Assembly: GCA_031761875.1 (NCBI GenBank)
Contig: CP134492.1
Span: forward strand, 3,100,001-3,164,000
DNA length: 64,000 nt
Direction: 5' to 3'
DNA from: Bacillaceae bacterium IKA-2
Lineage (GTDB): Bacteria; Bacillota; Bacilli; Bacillales; Anaerobacillaceae
The position numbers and the translations under genes were made by a program. Below the pieces are notes generated by a model. The model saw only the letters and a program-made list of their open reading frames with translations. It ran no database searches and had not been told where the DNA came from. Below are positions 1 through 9,759 of this stretch, piece after piece (positions within the stretch are counted from its first letter, which is position 1; each line of letters opens with the position of its first letter).

Positions 1-1200
1 TTCATATGCAGAAACACCTGCTTTAGGCATTTCTTCAGGCTCGATCCCCCAGACACTTGATATATATTTGACATGCTCTGGATTATCAATTTTACGATAG
101 CCTGGTAGTGCATCCGCTTTTTGACCGTGTTCTCGGCCGCCTTGACCGTTTCCTTGGCCAGTAAAAGTGGCCACACCTGATGCGAATTTGCCAATTTGAC
201 CACGAAGGAGTGCCATAGAAGTATATAAAGAAACGTTATCGACACCCTTTGATTGCTGTTCGACACCTCGTGCAAACATGACAACTGATTTTTTTGCCTG
301 ACCAAAAATATGGGCTGCTTTTTCAAGTTTTTCAATCGAAACACCGGTAAGTTTAGATGTATATTCTGGTGTAAAAAGTGTTACCTTTTCCTTAAGGTCC
401 TCAAAATTGTTACAACGCTCATTCACATATTCTTCATCAACGTAACCTTCACGAATTAATAAGTGTAGCATTCCGTTTGCGAGTGCTGAATCTGTGCCTG
501 ATTTCAAGTCCAAATGGACATCAGCAATTCTCGCTGTCGGTGTTTCACGAGGATCGACGACAATCATTTTTGCACCTTTATCTTTAGCTCTCCAGATCCA
601 TTGAATTGCTGTCGGATGGCACTCTGCAGTGTTAGATCCAGCCAAAAAGAAGCAATCAGTATGTTCAAGCTCAGTCCAAGGAAATGTTGATCCACGGTCT
701 GTTCCTAATGTTTTCATGAAACCTCCGGCCGCTGAACTCATACAGAAACGACCATTATAGTCGACATAGCGTGTCCCTAAAGCAACACGAGCGTATTTTC
801 CAACGAGATAGCACTTCTCGTTTGTCATCGAGACACCGCCGAAAACTGATAAAGTGTCTTTTCCATATTTACTTTGTAGCTGTTTATAATTTTTTTCGAT
901 TAGGTCTAAAGCTTCTTCCCATGTTGCGGCCACGAACTTACCATTTTTCTTAATTAATGGCGTCGTAATTCTTTCTTCATGATCCACAGTTTGATAGGCT
1001 GTAACACCCTTGGGACACATTTTACCTAACGTCACCGGCCAATCATAACGAGGTTCTACCCCAACTACTTTTCCTGTCTTTTCATTTAGTCGAATATGCA
1101 TACCACACTGCATGCCACAATAACAGCAATGTGTTGTAATTAATTTTTCACCTTCATGGTGTAAATTTTTTACGCCTTCTTTTGCAAAGAACTGATTCAT
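1..1200 (-). CDS. molybdopterin oxidoreductase catalytic subunit, NarB/NasC/NapA type (partial)
   Basis: Partial gene: the C-terminal part lies beyond base 1, and about 400 residues are visible. The N-terminus carries a 4Fe-4S motif of the form C-x2-C-x3-C (CYCGMQC, after THC) followed by the downstream cysteine in KMCPKG, as in bis-MGD oxidoreductases. A GRFCMSSAAGG segment supplies the cysteine expected to ligate molybdenum in the NapA/NarB/Fdh group, and ARGVEQQSKGVDN resembles assimilatory nitrate reductases. A nitrate reductase is therefore the best guess, but the substrate is not proven. No twin-arginine signal is visible, so the protein is probably cytoplasmic. Two adjacent ATGs (1203 and 1200) follow AGGAGG; 1200 has the better spacing. 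The first ATG overlaps the stop of the upstream membrane-protein gene, so the two are translationally coupled. Confidence 0.85.
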   Translation of the reverse strand, partial: MNQFFAKEGVKNLHHEGEKLITTHCCYCGMQCGMHIRLNEKTGKVVGVEPRYDWPVTLGKMCPKGVTAYQTVDHEERITTPLIKKNGKFVAATWEEALDLIEKNYKQLQSKYGKDTLSVFGGVSMTNEKCYLVGKYARVALGTRYVDYNGRFCMSSAAGGFMKTLGTDRGSTFPWTELEHTDCFFLAGSNTAECHPTAIQWIWRAKDKGAKMIVVDPRETPTARIADVHLDLKSGTDSALANGMLHLLIREGYVDEEYVNERCNNFEDLKEKVTLFTPEYTSKLTGVSIEKLEKAAHIFGQAKKSVVMFARGVEQQSKGVDNVSLYTSMALLRGQIGKFASGVATFTGQGNGQGGREHGQKADALPGYRKIDNPEHVKYISSVWGIEPEEMPKAGVSAYE

Positions 1201-2342
1201 CATTTATCCTCCTCTTTAACTTTGTTATGATATTCTTCCGAGCTCTTTCTTCCAAAACCTGGAATGTGAATTCCATTATTTGTTTGCACTGGTTCAAATG
1301 GATTACCATTGCTTCCGCCCAAATTCAGCTGGCTCATAACCCTAATTTTTCGGCGACACATCGGGCAATAATCTGCTAAGTAAGTGCCATCCGCTAGTTT
1401 TAAATCAAATTGTTGTACCTCTAATATTATTTTCACATCTTCAATTTGGTCATCACTACTATACTTAGTTCCACATTTATGACATGATCTTGTATCAATC
1501 GCGACGCTCTCCTGGTAGTTCAATGGAACAGCGGTTGCCAGTGGTCGAATAGGTAAATGGAACAGCTTACCGAATGGGAAGTAGATTAAAAATAATACGA
1601 CTGTAATCTGGTGAACTAAGCTTAAGTGTTGATGAATAAATCCACCCAAAAACTTGTATGATAAGGTTAACAAAAGTCCAGTTCCGGTTACCGCTAATAG
1701 GATATAAAGAGGTAAAATGTCATACTCAGCTCGTTCTGTTACTTGTAAGTCATGATTATGAAGTCTTCTGACTAGGGCCATAATTATCCCTACTAAAACC
1801 ATAAGTGCTGTAATATTTAAGCCGTTATAAATAAGTTCTGCTAACACCCCGTTTGCTTTCATCGTTATTGTTGGAATGTTAAAGACGACCATTTGATAAG
1901 TTGTCGCATCAATTAATTTAAAATGCATCCACCCGAATGTTAAACCAAAAGTGATTGCAAAGGAGCCAAGACATCCCCAGGCAATTAACCAGTGCTGCAT
2001 GCCCCGATAAAATCCCCGCTTAAAAATAAATTTTTGCAAAATAATGTTGTCGACAAGTGTTTTAATAATTGACATGATATTTCGTTTTTTGCGAGTGCTT
2101 GTTTTTAAGTTTTTAAAACTTCTTTTTATCATCTGGTTTGTAGCAGGTCTAATTAACCAAGAACAAAATCTAACCGTAATACCGATTGCGAAAATAAAGG
2201 AGGCAACCATATACCCAGATAACATTAAGTCTATTTTTGAGAATTGTCCTGTTCCGATCCACATTGTCAAAAACAAGATGGAAGTTACAAAGAATGCATA
2301 CATACTAGTTTTTGAATAAAAGGATCTTTCAAAATTATTCAT
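1200..2342 (-). CDS. heme-b-like membrane partner subunit with cysteine-pair domain
   Basis: About 380 residues. Several transmembrane segments carry histidines placed like heme-b ligands (RGMQHW, GWMHFK, FIHQHLSLVHQ, KLFHLP), reminiscent of NarI-type quinol-oxidising subunits. The C-terminal soluble part has two CxxC pairs (CHKC near residue 285, CPMC near 327), which look like a zinc-ribbon or rubredoxin-type knuckle. It lies directly upstream of the molybdopterin oxidoreductase with a 4-base overlap and is probably its membrane anchor and electron donor. The start at 2342 is chosen because AAGGAGTG lies about 8 bases upstream; a longer frame from 2381 has no better site. A TGTGA-type box at 2480-2495 precedes it. 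I do not recognise a precise family name; the functional assignment is inference from context. Confidence 0.6.
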   Translation of the reverse strand: MNNFERSFYSKTSMYAFFVTSILFLTMWIGTGQFSKIDLMLSGYMVASFIFAIGITVRFCSWLIRPATNQMIKRSFKNLKTSTRKKRNIMSIIKTLVDNIILQKFIFKRGFYRGMQHWLIAWGCLGSFAITFGLTFGWMHFKLIDATTYQMVVFNIPTITMKANGVLAELIYNGLNITALMVLVGIIMALVRRLHNHDLQVTERAEYDILPLYILLAVTGTGLLLTLSYKFLGGFIHQHLSLVHQITVVLFLIYFPFGKLFHLPIRPLATAVPLNYQESVAIDTRSCHKCGTKYSSDDQIEDVKIILEVQQFDLKLADGTYLADYCPMCRRKIRVMSQLNLGGSNGNPFEPVQTNNGIHIPGFGRKSSEEYHNKVKEEDK

Positions 2343-2479
2343 TCCTATATCACTCCTTAAGAGGTAATTGCACGTGAGCAACTATAGGCCTTATAGCTGC
2401 GAAAAGTGCTTAACTAATTCGTTATCTTTATTGTAGAAGAGTTAACAGGCATTAACTGTGTTAATTATCACTACCAGGG

Positions 2480-2495
2480 TGTGTATTTTCTCACA
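2480..2495 (-). promoter_or_regulatory. Crp/Fnr-type box upstream of the oxidoreductase operon
   Basis: TGTGT-N6-TCACA, one mismatch from the TGTGA-N6-TCACA dyad. Its centre is about 42-44 bases upstream of the start site implied by a weak -10 (GTTAAT, 2451-2456 on the minus strand). This is the weakest promoter fit of the six boxes in the window. Confidence 0.5.
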
Positions 2496-2651
2496 GTCAA
2501 ATAAGTTGAAATATATTATAGAATTATAATAGTAGCAGGAAACGTTGCTATATCAACAACACTATCTTAAAATAAATAAAAAGTACTGTTCACAAAACAT
2601 TCACACATTGAATATTTTTTGTATTGATTTTTTAAAACTCTTAATTTGTTC

Positions 2652-2692
2652 GAAAAAAAAATGATTGATCCAGTTTCGATCAATCATTTTTT
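2652..2692 (-). terminator. intrinsic terminator of the radical SAM gene
   Basis: A 13-bp perfect stem (2658-2670 with 2678-2690) is followed on the minus strand by a long T run. It sits just after the stop of the radical SAM gene at 2712. Of the remaining intergenic bases (2382-2711), only the TGTGA-type box is recognisable. Confidence 0.8.
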
Positions 2693-2711
2693 GCTAATCT
2701 ATTTATGAATT

Positions 2712-3833
2712 TCATAATGCTGCTGATTCAACGACCTCTTTTATATATTTCTTCGGCACATAAGCACAATACGGATCACTTTCCAAGTAATCTCCGCTTA
2801 TTGCATAAGCTCTTGCCCGCGATCCTCCACATACTTCTTTAAATTCACAAACGCCACATTTACCTTTAATTAATGATTTGTCTCTTAACTCCTTTAAAAT
2901 TGGACTTTCACGATAGATCTCTGGGAGTGGTGTTTCCCGAACATTGCCACATTTCACAGGTAAGAACCCACTAGGATAGACATCGCCGACGTGACTAATA
3001 AAGATAAAGCCATCTCCATCGTTGACAGGTTTAGGCGCACGTCCTAATGTATCGAGACGTTTTCCATCTTGTGAATCGACAATTCCTAAGCGTTTTTTCT
3101 CTTGAAGGACGACACGGCGATAATGCGGTGCTTCTGTTGCCTTGACACCGTAAGGCATTTCTTGCTGGATCTTAAACGCCCATTTCATCACTTCTTCATG
3201 CTGATCAGCGCTGATCATGTCTTTCTCCATCCCTCTTCCTGTTGGAATCAAGAAAAATAAACTCCATAAAACAGCATTCATCCCTTTTACTTTTTCTGCC
3301 ATTGCTGGTAAATCATCAATATTATATTTTGAAACTGTTGTATTAATTTGAATAGGAATATTTAATTCTTTTAAATAGTCGATCCCTTTCATTGTTAAAT
3401 CATACGAGCCCTTTGTCCCTCGAAAGTGATCATGAATTTCTGCAGTGGAACCATCTAAACTAAACGCCCATCTTGATAAGCCAACTTCTTTTGCTTGATC
3501 AATTGCCTGTTTCGTTACTTTAGGTGTAGCACTAGGGGTCATTGAAACAGCGACGTTTTTTTCTTCGATCGCATACCTAGCTAACTCAAAAAGATCAGGT
3601 CGCATTAATGGATCTCCACCTGTAAAAACAAATAACGGGTTATCCATAGTAGCAATTTCATCTATTAATTTTTTTCCTTCTTCAAAGGAAAGTTGATTCG
3701 GATCTGCATGATATTGTGCTTCCGCTCGACAGTGTAAACACTTTAGCGCGCACGCTCTTGTTACTTCCCAAATCACAATGAACGGATTTTCATCATAATT
3801 TTTCGGTTTCATTTGTTGAAATGGTAATCCCAT
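2712..3833 (-). CDS. radical SAM/SPASM protein (AhbD/NirJ-like, TIGR04053-like)
   Basis: 373 residues. The radical SAM cluster motif is C28-x3-C32-x2-C35 (CALKCLHC), with the following FTGGDPLMRPDL strand. The C-terminal SPASM region is rich in cysteine (KCGVCEFKEVCGG and a final DPYC), indicating auxiliary Fe-S binding. The architecture matches the heme-biosynthesis/peptide-maturation SPASM group (AhbC, AhbD, NirJ and the TIGR04053 family). A role in heme or cofactor maturation is plausible but unproven. It is a single-gene unit between its own TGTGA-type promoter (3909-3924) and a terminator (2652-2692), next to the nitrate-type oxidoreductase. Start ATG 3833 follows GGAGGAG. Confidence 0.8.
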   Translation of the reverse strand: MGLPFQQMKPKNYDENPFIVIWEVTRACALKCLHCRAEAQYHADPNQLSFEEGKKLIDEIATMDNPLFVFTGGDPLMRPDLFELARYAIEEKNVAVSMTPSATPKVTKQAIDQAKEVGLSRWAFSLDGSTAEIHDHFRGTKGSYDLTMKGIDYLKELNIPIQINTTVSKYNIDDLPAMAEKVKGMNAVLWSLFFLIPTGRGMEKDMISADQHEEVMKWAFKIQQEMPYGVKATEAPHYRRVVLQEKKRLGIVDSQDGKRLDTLGRAPKPVNDGDGFIFISHVGDVYPSGFLPVKCGNVRETPLPEIYRESPILKELRDKSLIKGKCGVCEFKEVCGGSRARAYAISGDYLESDPYCAYVPKKYIKEVVESAAL

Positions 3834-3881
3834 ATAAAATCTCCTCCGCTCTTAAAAATACATTACTTACTATCTAGTTTT

Positions 3882-3924
3882 ATCATAAATCACAACTAAC
3901 TTTGTCACAGTGAGATAAATCACA
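3882..3924 (-). promoter_or_regulatory. TGTGA-type box and -10 of the radical SAM gene
   Basis: Box AGTGA-N6-TCACA at 3909-3924 (9 of 10 conserved positions). On the minus strand a -10 of TATGAT lies at 3882-3887, placing the box centre 41.5 bases upstream of the predicted start near 3875. This is the class II activator geometry of Crp/Fnr proteins. Confidence 0.7.
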
Positions 3925-4032
3925 AGTTAGTAAGGTATTAGTTGGTTAGACAGACACGAAAATTTTATGCTTTCTTACCGTTTAAAAAAGGTGAGTGACT
4001 CTTAGCAAACAGTTTTATTTGTTTACAAGGGG

Positions 4033-4386
4033 TCACAGACATTTCGATTTATTTTGAATATAGTTCAGTTTTTTTTTTTGGTCGACCATTAAATGAAAAA
4101 AGCGATCCCATGTCTTATTAACAAGCTCTTCTATCTGCTCTTTAGTAGCATTGTCAATGTGGATGCCGCCTAACATAACAGTTTTTTGATGAAATGTATT
4201 GGACCATACTTTAGCTAACTCAATAAATAAATCTTCTTCTTTATGATGAGGAAAACCATAACTAACTATATTTACACCAGTTTCCTCATATGTGGCAATT
4301 ACTACTGCGCCAATATGTGGCCTAGTTCCTCCAGAAACAACAATTAGATCATCAGTACCGACTCGACTTAACTCACAAGTTACCAC
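4033..4386 (-). CDS. LpdD-like (prenylated-flavin chaperone-like) small protein
   Basis: 117 residues, no membrane segment or signal peptide. The GGTRPHIGAVV segment (about residues 19-29) resembles the LpdD-like family, whose founder is the small subunit of gallate decarboxylase and is linked to prenylated-FMN chaperoning; I place it there from motif memory only. No UbiD/LpdC-type decarboxylase is visible in this window, so the partner is unknown. Start GTG 4386 follows GGGGGAG at 6-7 bases. A perfect TGTGA-N6-TCACA box (4448-4463) lies upstream in the class II position, tying it to the neighbouring Crp/Fnr gene. Confidence 0.55.
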   Translation of the reverse strand: MVTCELSRVGTDDLIVVSGGTRPHIGAVVIATYEETGVNIVSYGFPHHKEEDLFIELAKVWSNTFHQKTVMLGGIHIDNATKEQIEELVNKTWDRFFHLMVDQKKKLNYIQNKSKCL

Positions 4387-4420
4387 AATTTTCTCCCCCT
4401 ATACCAGTGGATTTGAATTG

Positions 4421-4463
4421 ATCTTACCAAATTCAAATAGTATTTACTGTGAAACAAATCACA
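4421..4463 (-). promoter_or_regulatory. perfect Crp/Fnr box and -10 for the LpdD-like gene
   Basis: TGTGA-AACAAA-TCACA at 4448-4463 is a perfect dyad. On the minus strand a -10 of TAAGAT (4421-4426) puts the box centre at -41.5 relative to a start near 4414. Confidence 0.7.
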
Positions 4464-4547
4464 GTCATAGAGAAAAAAATTTTTTAACACGTTTTTCACT
4501 TGAAATTGTGTCAAAGTTTTGACATTAGGCGCCCCAAAAAATAAATT

Positions 4548-4590
4548 TGAAATTTATCATACTGATCCATTATTTTTTTGAAATGCCTTA
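4548..4590. repeat. short dispersed repeat, copy 1
   Basis: Nineteen bases (TGAAATTTATCATACTGAT, 4548-4566) followed by a T run and GAAATGCCTT recur at 46538-46577 with the same order and nearly the same spacing. One copy precedes the Crp/Fnr gene, the other the rhodanese gene. Function unknown. Confidence 0.55.
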
Positions 4591-4598
4591 AGTACAGA

Positions 4599-4641
4599 TA
4601 TGAGAAATGTCACACAGCAACTTAATTTCTTATGTTATGCT
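4599..4641 (+). promoter_or_regulatory. Crp/Fnr box and -10 upstream of the Crp/Fnr gene itself
   Basis: TATGA-N6-TCACA at 4599-4614 (9 of 10). A plus-strand -10 of TATGCT (4636-4641) places the box centre at -41.5 from a start near 4648, about 100 bases before the gene. This implies autoregulation. The 355-base gap 4387-4744 otherwise holds the divergent LpdD-like promoter and one copy of a short dispersed repeat (4548-4590). Confidence 0.6.
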
Positions 4642-4744
4642 ATTTTATATATATTATTTCAGTAAAACATAATTCCGATTACTATATCTCCTTTTTAAAA
4701 AGGGATCATTGAGATAAAACTACTATATTTGTTAAAAGGGGTTG

Positions 4745-5437
4745 ATGCAATTGTCTTTTACTAGCTTCATTAATAACATCCCGATTTTTTCCGTTTTACC
4801 TGAAAATCAAAAAGAGGACTTAGTGCAGATCATTCAAAGAAAGGAAATCACTAAAGGAGAGGTCATTTTTCATGAACTAGATCCAATTGAATCAATTTTC
4901 TTTGTCAACGAAGGTAAAGTTCGAATTAGTAAAAGCACCCCTGATGGCAAAGAAATTATTTTAAGTATTCGAAAAAAAGGGGATATGTTTGCAGAAGTTG
5001 CTTTATTCTGTAAGCCAGGGACTACATACCCTGCCACGACAACTTGTATTGAAAGTGGTGATGTATTCTATATAAAAAACGATGAACTAGAAGCATTTTT
5101 ATTACAACATCCCCAGCTTTCAATCTCTATATTTCGATTCGTTTCAGAACGGTTACTAATTTCACAAGCGACGTTAAGGGATGTCGCCTTGTTTGGAAAA
5201 TTTGGAGCATTAGCATCCACTCTCGTTCGTTTATCAAAAGAATACGGAGAAGTCACCGAGGAAGGCATCATAATCAAATTGAAGTTAACCCATGAAGATC
5301 TTGGAACCTTCTTTGGGGCAACTAGAGAAAGTGTAACAAGACTTATGAACCAATTAAAACAACAAAATATCGTTACAAAAAAACAAGGCTTTTTTGTTAT
5401 TCACAACATCGAGTTATTAAAAGAATATTTATACTAA
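4745..5437 (+). CDS. Crp/Fnr family transcriptional regulator without Fe-S cysteine cluster
   Basis: About 230 residues: an N-terminal cyclic-nucleotide-binding-like beta-roll (about 20-125), a long dimerisation helix, and a C-terminal winged HTH. The recognition helix reads TRESVTRLM, close to the CRP RETVGR pattern that reads TGTGA half-sites, which fits the boxes found here. Only two cysteines exist (about residues 89 and 101), so neither the E. coli FNR N-terminal cluster nor the B. subtilis FNR C-terminal cluster is present. The signal may be NO/heme (DNR-like), redox or something else; the sequence does not decide. The start is ambiguous: ATG 4745 lies very close to AAAGGGG, and TTG 4751 has better spacing. 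Confidence 0.85.
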   Translation: MQLSFTSFINNIPIFSVLPENQKEDLVQIIQRKEITKGEVIFHELDPIESIFFVNEGKVRISKSTPDGKEIILSIRKKGDMFAEVALFCKPGTTYPATTTCIESGDVFYIKNDELEAFLLQHPQLSISIFRFVSERLLISQATLRDVALFGKFGALASTLVRLSKEYGEVTEEGIIIKLKLTHEDLGTFFGATRESVTRLMNQLKQQNIVTKKQGFFVIHNIELLKEYLY

Positions 5438-5443
5438 GCTAAT

Positions 5444-5482
5444 CTGAGCTTGATAAACCCACTCAAGCTCAGGGTTTTTTTT
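5444..5482 (+). terminator. intrinsic terminator of the Crp/Fnr gene
   Basis: Stem CTGAGCTTGA (5444-5453) pairs with 5463-5472 and is followed by a run of eight T. Confidence 0.85.
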
Positions 5483-5552
5483 GATCCTCCAAATCCGATA
5501 GTCTATATTTCCCCTCAATTAGCTTTTTTTTATCGCTTGCCGAAAGAGCTTA

Positions 5553-5594
5553 CATAGAAAAGAAGTGGCGAAAATATCGCCACTTCTTTTCTTA
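5553..5594 (-). terminator. terminator of the arginine operon
   Basis: A 14-bp stem (5558-5571 with 5577-5590) immediately follows the argF stop; on the minus strand it is trailed by a T-rich stretch. It is nearly symmetrical and may work in both directions. Confidence 0.8.
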
Positions 5595-6572
5595 TTAACT
5601 CATCAAAGCTACTAAAACAGCTTTTTGAGCGTGAAGTCGATTTTCTGCTTGATCAAAAACATACGAGTGCTTGCCATCGATCACCTCAGCCGTTACTTCT
5701 TCACCACGATGAGCAGGTAAACAATGCAAAAACATATAATCCGATTTAGCATGCTGTAATAAAGCTTCATTTACTTGAAATAAATTGAAATCTGCTAATC
5801 TTTTTGCTGTCTCTTCTTCATAACCCATGCTCGTCCAAACATCTGTATAAATAGCATCAGCATCACTGACAGCTTCAATTGGATCATTTGTTAATTGAAA
5901 TTTAGCACCTGTTTCCTCGCAAATCAATTTAATTTCTTTTACAATCCACTCTTTAGGTTCATAGCCTACTGGTGTAGCAATAACAACGTCCATCCCTACC
6001 TTTGCACAAGCAATTAATAACGAATGGGCGACATTATTTCCATCACCAACATACACTGTCTTTAAGCCTTTAAAGGTCCCCTTCACTTCATAAATAGTCA
6101 TAATGTCTGCTAAAGCTTGGCAAGGGTGAAAGTCATCTGTTAATGCATTAACGACAGGCACAGTCGAATGCTTTGCTAACTCCTCTATTTTTTCGTGTCC
6201 ATGCGTTCGAATCATAATTCCATCAACATATCTAGAGAGGACTTGGGCAGTATCAGAAATCGGTTCACCACGGCCAAGCTGAGAATCTTTTGAGCTTAAA
6301 AATAAGGCAGATCCTCCTAATTGAGTCATTCCAACTTCAAAAGAAACTCTCGTTCTCGTCGATGATTTTTCAAATATCATCGCCAGCGTTTTCCCTGCTA
6401 AAAATGGATGAGCTACACCTTCTTTTTGATATCTTTTCAAAAGTAGTGCAAAGTCTAATAGCTCATTTACTTGTGTAGAAGTATAATTTAATAATGTTAA
6501 AAAATGTTTACCCTTATAATCGTTTATAGTTAATCCTGACTCTGTTAGCGATAATACAGTCAAGAAATTCAC
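5595..6572 (-). CDS. argF: ornithine carbamoyltransferase
   Basis: Makes citrulline from ornithine and carbamoyl phosphate in the cytoplasm. The carbamoyl-phosphate loop STRTRVSFE, the RTHGH segment and the HCLPAHRGE motif are all present. It is the last gene of the arginine operon, 7 bases after carB. The annotated GTG at 6572 sits only about 2 bases after AAAAAGGAT, too close for normal initiation. TTG at 6563, about 11 bases from AGG, is a credible alternative and would shorten the protein from 325 to 322 residues. A ribosome finishing carB could also restart here. Confidence 0.95.
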   Translation of the reverse strand: MNFLTVLSLTESGLTINDYKGKHFLTLLNYTSTQVNELLDFALLLKRYQKEGVAHPFLAGKTLAMIFEKSSTRTRVSFEVGMTQLGGSALFLSSKDSQLGRGEPISDTAQVLSRYVDGIMIRTHGHEKIEELAKHSTVPVVNALTDDFHPCQALADIMTIYEVKGTFKGLKTVYVGDGNNVAHSLLIACAKVGMDVVIATPVGYEPKEWIVKEIKLICEETGAKFQLTNDPIEAVSDADAIYTDVWTSMGYEEETAKRLADFNLFQVNEALLQHAKSDYMFLHCLPAHRGEEVTAEVIDGKHSYVFDQAENRLHAQKAVLVALMS

Positions 6573-6579
6573 ATCCTTT

Positions 6580-9500
6580 TTATAAAATTGATTGTTTTTG
6601 AGTGCTTTTCACTATCTCATATTCCAATAACCATTGATCTATTGGTTTAACTGAGTAATCAGTCGCAGCTAATGCTTTGACCATTCGAGAAAATGTTGAT
6701 AACTCAGTGATAACTGGCAGATGATTTTTCAGTGCTTCTATTCTTCGTTTTTTTGACGTTTCATCGCTTAAATCAATACTTAAGTAACCAACGCTATTTT
6801 CATCATCTAGCCATCGTTCAAAAGAATTTGACTCACCATGGAGCACTTGAAAACCTAACATCTCTAACTCTTCTTTTACTAAAGCAAACTGAGCCTTTTC
6901 TTTTAAACCAATTTCACAGTAGAAGCTGCCCTTTTCCTTAAAAAACTTTGGAATTTCACGTTCCCCCCAAACAAAAGCCTTCCTAAAAGCTTCATCTAAG
7001 TTATCGCTAATCGCTATTAGCTCGCCTGTCGATTTCATTTCTGCCGCTAATTTCGGATCTAAACCTGGGAGTTTCGTATGTGAAAATACCGGTGCCTTTA
7101 CAGTATAATACGGTGGTTCCTTTTGGTACCCTAACATATTAACAAGATTTTTTAGTTTCTCACCCATAAGTAGCCTAACCGTCAAGGCAATCATGTTCAT
7201 TCCTGTTACCTTACTCAGGATCGGAACTGTTCTTGAGGCCCTTGGGTTCACTTCCAAAACAAAAATCTCATCATTATATAAAACAAATTGAATATTAAAA
7301 ACTCCTTTAAAATTTATCCCAATCGCAATACGTTTCGTATACTCAATTATCGTATCCTTATGAACTTGAGTCAAATTGATTGGTGGTATAACAGCAATAC
7401 TATCCCCTGAATGAACTCCTGCCTTTTCAATATGCTCGAACATTCCTGGAATGACGATATCTACACCGTCTGTTAGCGCATCAACTTCAACTTCTGTTCC
7501 GGGATAATAGGCATCTAATAAAATCGGGAAAACAACAGTATGATCTTCATCATTCAAGTAATCGACGATTTCAGTACGACTATGAAAGATCATCATCCCT
7601 TGACCACCAATGACATAAGAGGGCCGAATTAAGACAGGATAGCCAACTTCATCAGCTTTATTGACTAGATCAATCTCCTCGGAAACTACTACACCAGGAA
7701 TATGAGGAACTTTGACTTCCTTCATAAATTGATAAAACCGGTCGCGATCTTCTAATTTATCAATTGTATCGTGATTTGTGCCTATCAATGGAACTCCAGC
7801 GTCTTCTAAATCTTTTACTAAGGATATCGCTGTTTGTCCACCAAACTGAACGATAACTCCATCTGCTTTTTCTAGTTCAATAATATTTAAGATATCTTCT
7901 GTTGTTAATGGTTCAAAATACAAACGATCGGCAATTTCATAGTCTGTACTTACAGTTTCCGGATTATTATTTATTAGAATCGCTTCGTAATTTTGCTCTT
8001 TCAAAGCAAGAACCCCGTGTACGGAACAATAGTCAAATTCAATCCCTTGCCCAATTCGGATCGGACCTGAGCCGATGATGATGATCTTTTTCTTTGTTGA
8101 TTTCGTCTCTACATCTTGTTCACCAGACCAACTTGAGTAGTAGTAAGAAGTCTTTGCTTTAAATTCTCCAGCACATGTATCAACCATTTTATAGGATGGA
8201 TGAATCGAATATTGATGACGTAATGTGCGAATATCAGCTAAGTCTACATTCCAAGTACTGGCTAACCACTGATCTGAAAAGCCATATATTTTTAATTGCT
8301 CTAGGTGTTCTTTTGTTACAGTCTGGTATGACAACCGCTTCGCCAAAAATTCCATTTCAATTAAAAACTTCCAACTATTTAAATAAAAGTAGTTTATTTG
8401 AGTTGCCTCATGGATTTCAATTTCACTCGTTCCCCGACGTAACAACTCTAAAATAGCAAAAAAACGAAGATCGTCTGCTGCTTTTACGCTATTCCATAAC
8501 CTTTCATCAGATAGCGTTTGAAGTCGCTTCATTTCTAAACCTGAAATTCCTTTTATATCTAAAGAACGAACAGCTTTTTGAAATGCTGATTCTAAATTTC
8601 TTTCAATCGCCATTACTTCCCCTGTCGCCTTCATTTGCGTCCCAAGCTTGCGATCAGCTGCTGGGAATTTATCAAATGGCCAACGCGGAAATTTAACAAC
8701 GCAATAATCTAATGCCGGCTCAAAACTGGCATACGTATGACCTGTAACAGGATTGAGTAGTTCATGTAAATGATAACCGATACTTAATTTTGCTGCAATC
8801 CTCGCAATTGGATAACCTGTTGCTTTAGACGCTAAGGCACTTGACCTACTAACACGAGGATTTACTTCGATTAAGTAGTAGTTTTTACTATAGGGGTCTA
8901 GTGCAAATTGGATATTACAGCCGCCAACTATTCCTAGTGCACGAATAATTTTTACTGATACCGAGCGCAGCATTTGGTACTCGACATCTGTTAATGTTTG
9001 TGATGGTGCGACAACAATCGAGTCTCCTGTATGAATACCTACAGGGTCAATGTTTTCCATATTACAAATTGTAATGCATGTGTCATTGTCGTCCCTCATA
9101 ACTTCATATTCAATTTCTTTAAAGCCCGCAATACTTTTCTCAATTAAACACTGCTTAATAGGACTTGCACTGAGACCACCCTTAACAACTTTTCTCAATG
9201 AATCCTCATCGTCAACAATTCCACCACCTGCACCACCTAATGTATATGCAGGACGTACGATAATTGGAAACCCTATTTTTTTGCTAAATTGCACCGCTCC
9301 TTCAACAGTTTCGACAATGTCACTGTCTGGAACAGGCTCATTTAATTCATGCATTAAAGCACGAAACTCTTCCCTATCTTCACCTTTCATAATTGACTCA
9401 ATAGGAGTTCCGAGTAAAGGTATAGCATACTTCGCTAAAATACCTTCATTATGAAGCGAGAGCGCTAAATTTAAGCCTGTTTGCCCACCTAGTGTTGCTA

Positions 9501-9759
9501 AAATACCATCTGGAGATTCTTTCAGAATAATTTTCTCAACACTTGCTACTGTTAAAGGTTCAAAGTAAACCACATCAGCACACGCCTTGTCTGTCATGAC
9601 TGTTGCAGGATTATTATTAATCAGAATAACTTTACATCCTTCTTCCTTTAAAGCGAGACAGGCTTGAGTTCCTGCATAATCAAATTCAGCAGCTTGCCCA
9701 ATCACAATTGGACCTGAGCCAATCACGAGAATTTTCTTTATCTGTTGATTTTTAGGCAT
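6580..9759 (-). CDS. carB: carbamoyl-phosphate synthase large subunit (arginine operon)
   Basis: 1059 residues, the usual length, with two homologous ATP-grasp halves (each starting with a VIGSGPI-type segment, near residues 11 and 563) and a C-terminal allosteric-like region from about 930. It condenses bicarbonate, ammonia and two ATP. It overlaps carA by 8 bases, implying translational coupling, and is followed by argF. Its place in the arginine operon suggests the arginine-dedicated enzyme, with a separate pyrimidine copy expected elsewhere in the genome. Confidence 0.96.
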   Translation of the reverse strand: MPKNQQIKKILVIGSGPIVIGQAAEFDYAGTQACLALKEEGCKVILINNNPATVMTDKACADVVYFEPLTVASVEKIILKESPDGILATLGGQTGLNLALSLHNEGILAKYAIPLLGTPIESIMKGEDREEFRALMHELNEPVPDSDIVETVEGAVQFSKKIGFPIIVRPAYTLGGAGGGIVDDEDSLRKVVKGGLSASPIKQCLIEKSIAGFKEIEYEVMRDDNDTCITICNMENIDPVGIHTGDSIVVAPSQTLTDVEYQMLRSVSVKIIRALGIVGGCNIQFALDPYSKNYYLIEVNPRVSRSSALASKATGYPIARIAAKLSIGYHLHELLNPVTGHTYASFEPALDYCVVKFPRWPFDKFPAADRKLGTQMKATGEVMAIERNLESAFQKAVRSLDIKGISGLEMKRLQTLSDERLWNSVKAADDLRFFAILELLRRGTSEIEIHEATQINYFYLNSWKFLIEMEFLAKRLSYQTVTKEHLEQLKIYGFSDQWLASTWNVDLADIRTLRHQYSIHPSYKMVDTCAGEFKAKTSYYYSSWSGEQDVETKSTKKKIIIIGSGPIRIGQGIEFDYCSVHGVLALKEQNYEAILINNNPETVSTDYEIADRLYFEPLTTEDILNIIELEKADGVIVQFGGQTAISLVKDLEDAGVPLIGTNHDTIDKLEDRDRFYQFMKEVKVPHIPGVVVSEEIDLVNKADEVGYPVLIRPSYVIGGQGMMIFHSRTEIVDYLNDEDHTVVFPILLDAYYPGTEVEVDALTDGVDIVIPGMFEHIEKAGVHSGDSIAVIPPINLTQVHKDTIIEYTKRIAIGINFKGVFNIQFVLYNDEIFVLEVNPRASRTVPILSKVTGMNMIALTVRLLMGEKLKNLVNMLGYQKEPPYYTVKAPVFSHTKLPGLDPKLAAEMKSTGELIAISDNLDEAFRKAFVWGEREIPKFFKEKGSFYCEIGLKEKAQFALVKEELEMLGFQVLHGESNSFERWLDDENSVGYLSIDLSDETSKKRRIEALKNHLPVITELSTFSRMVKALAATDYSVKPIDQWLLEYEIVKSTQKQSIL

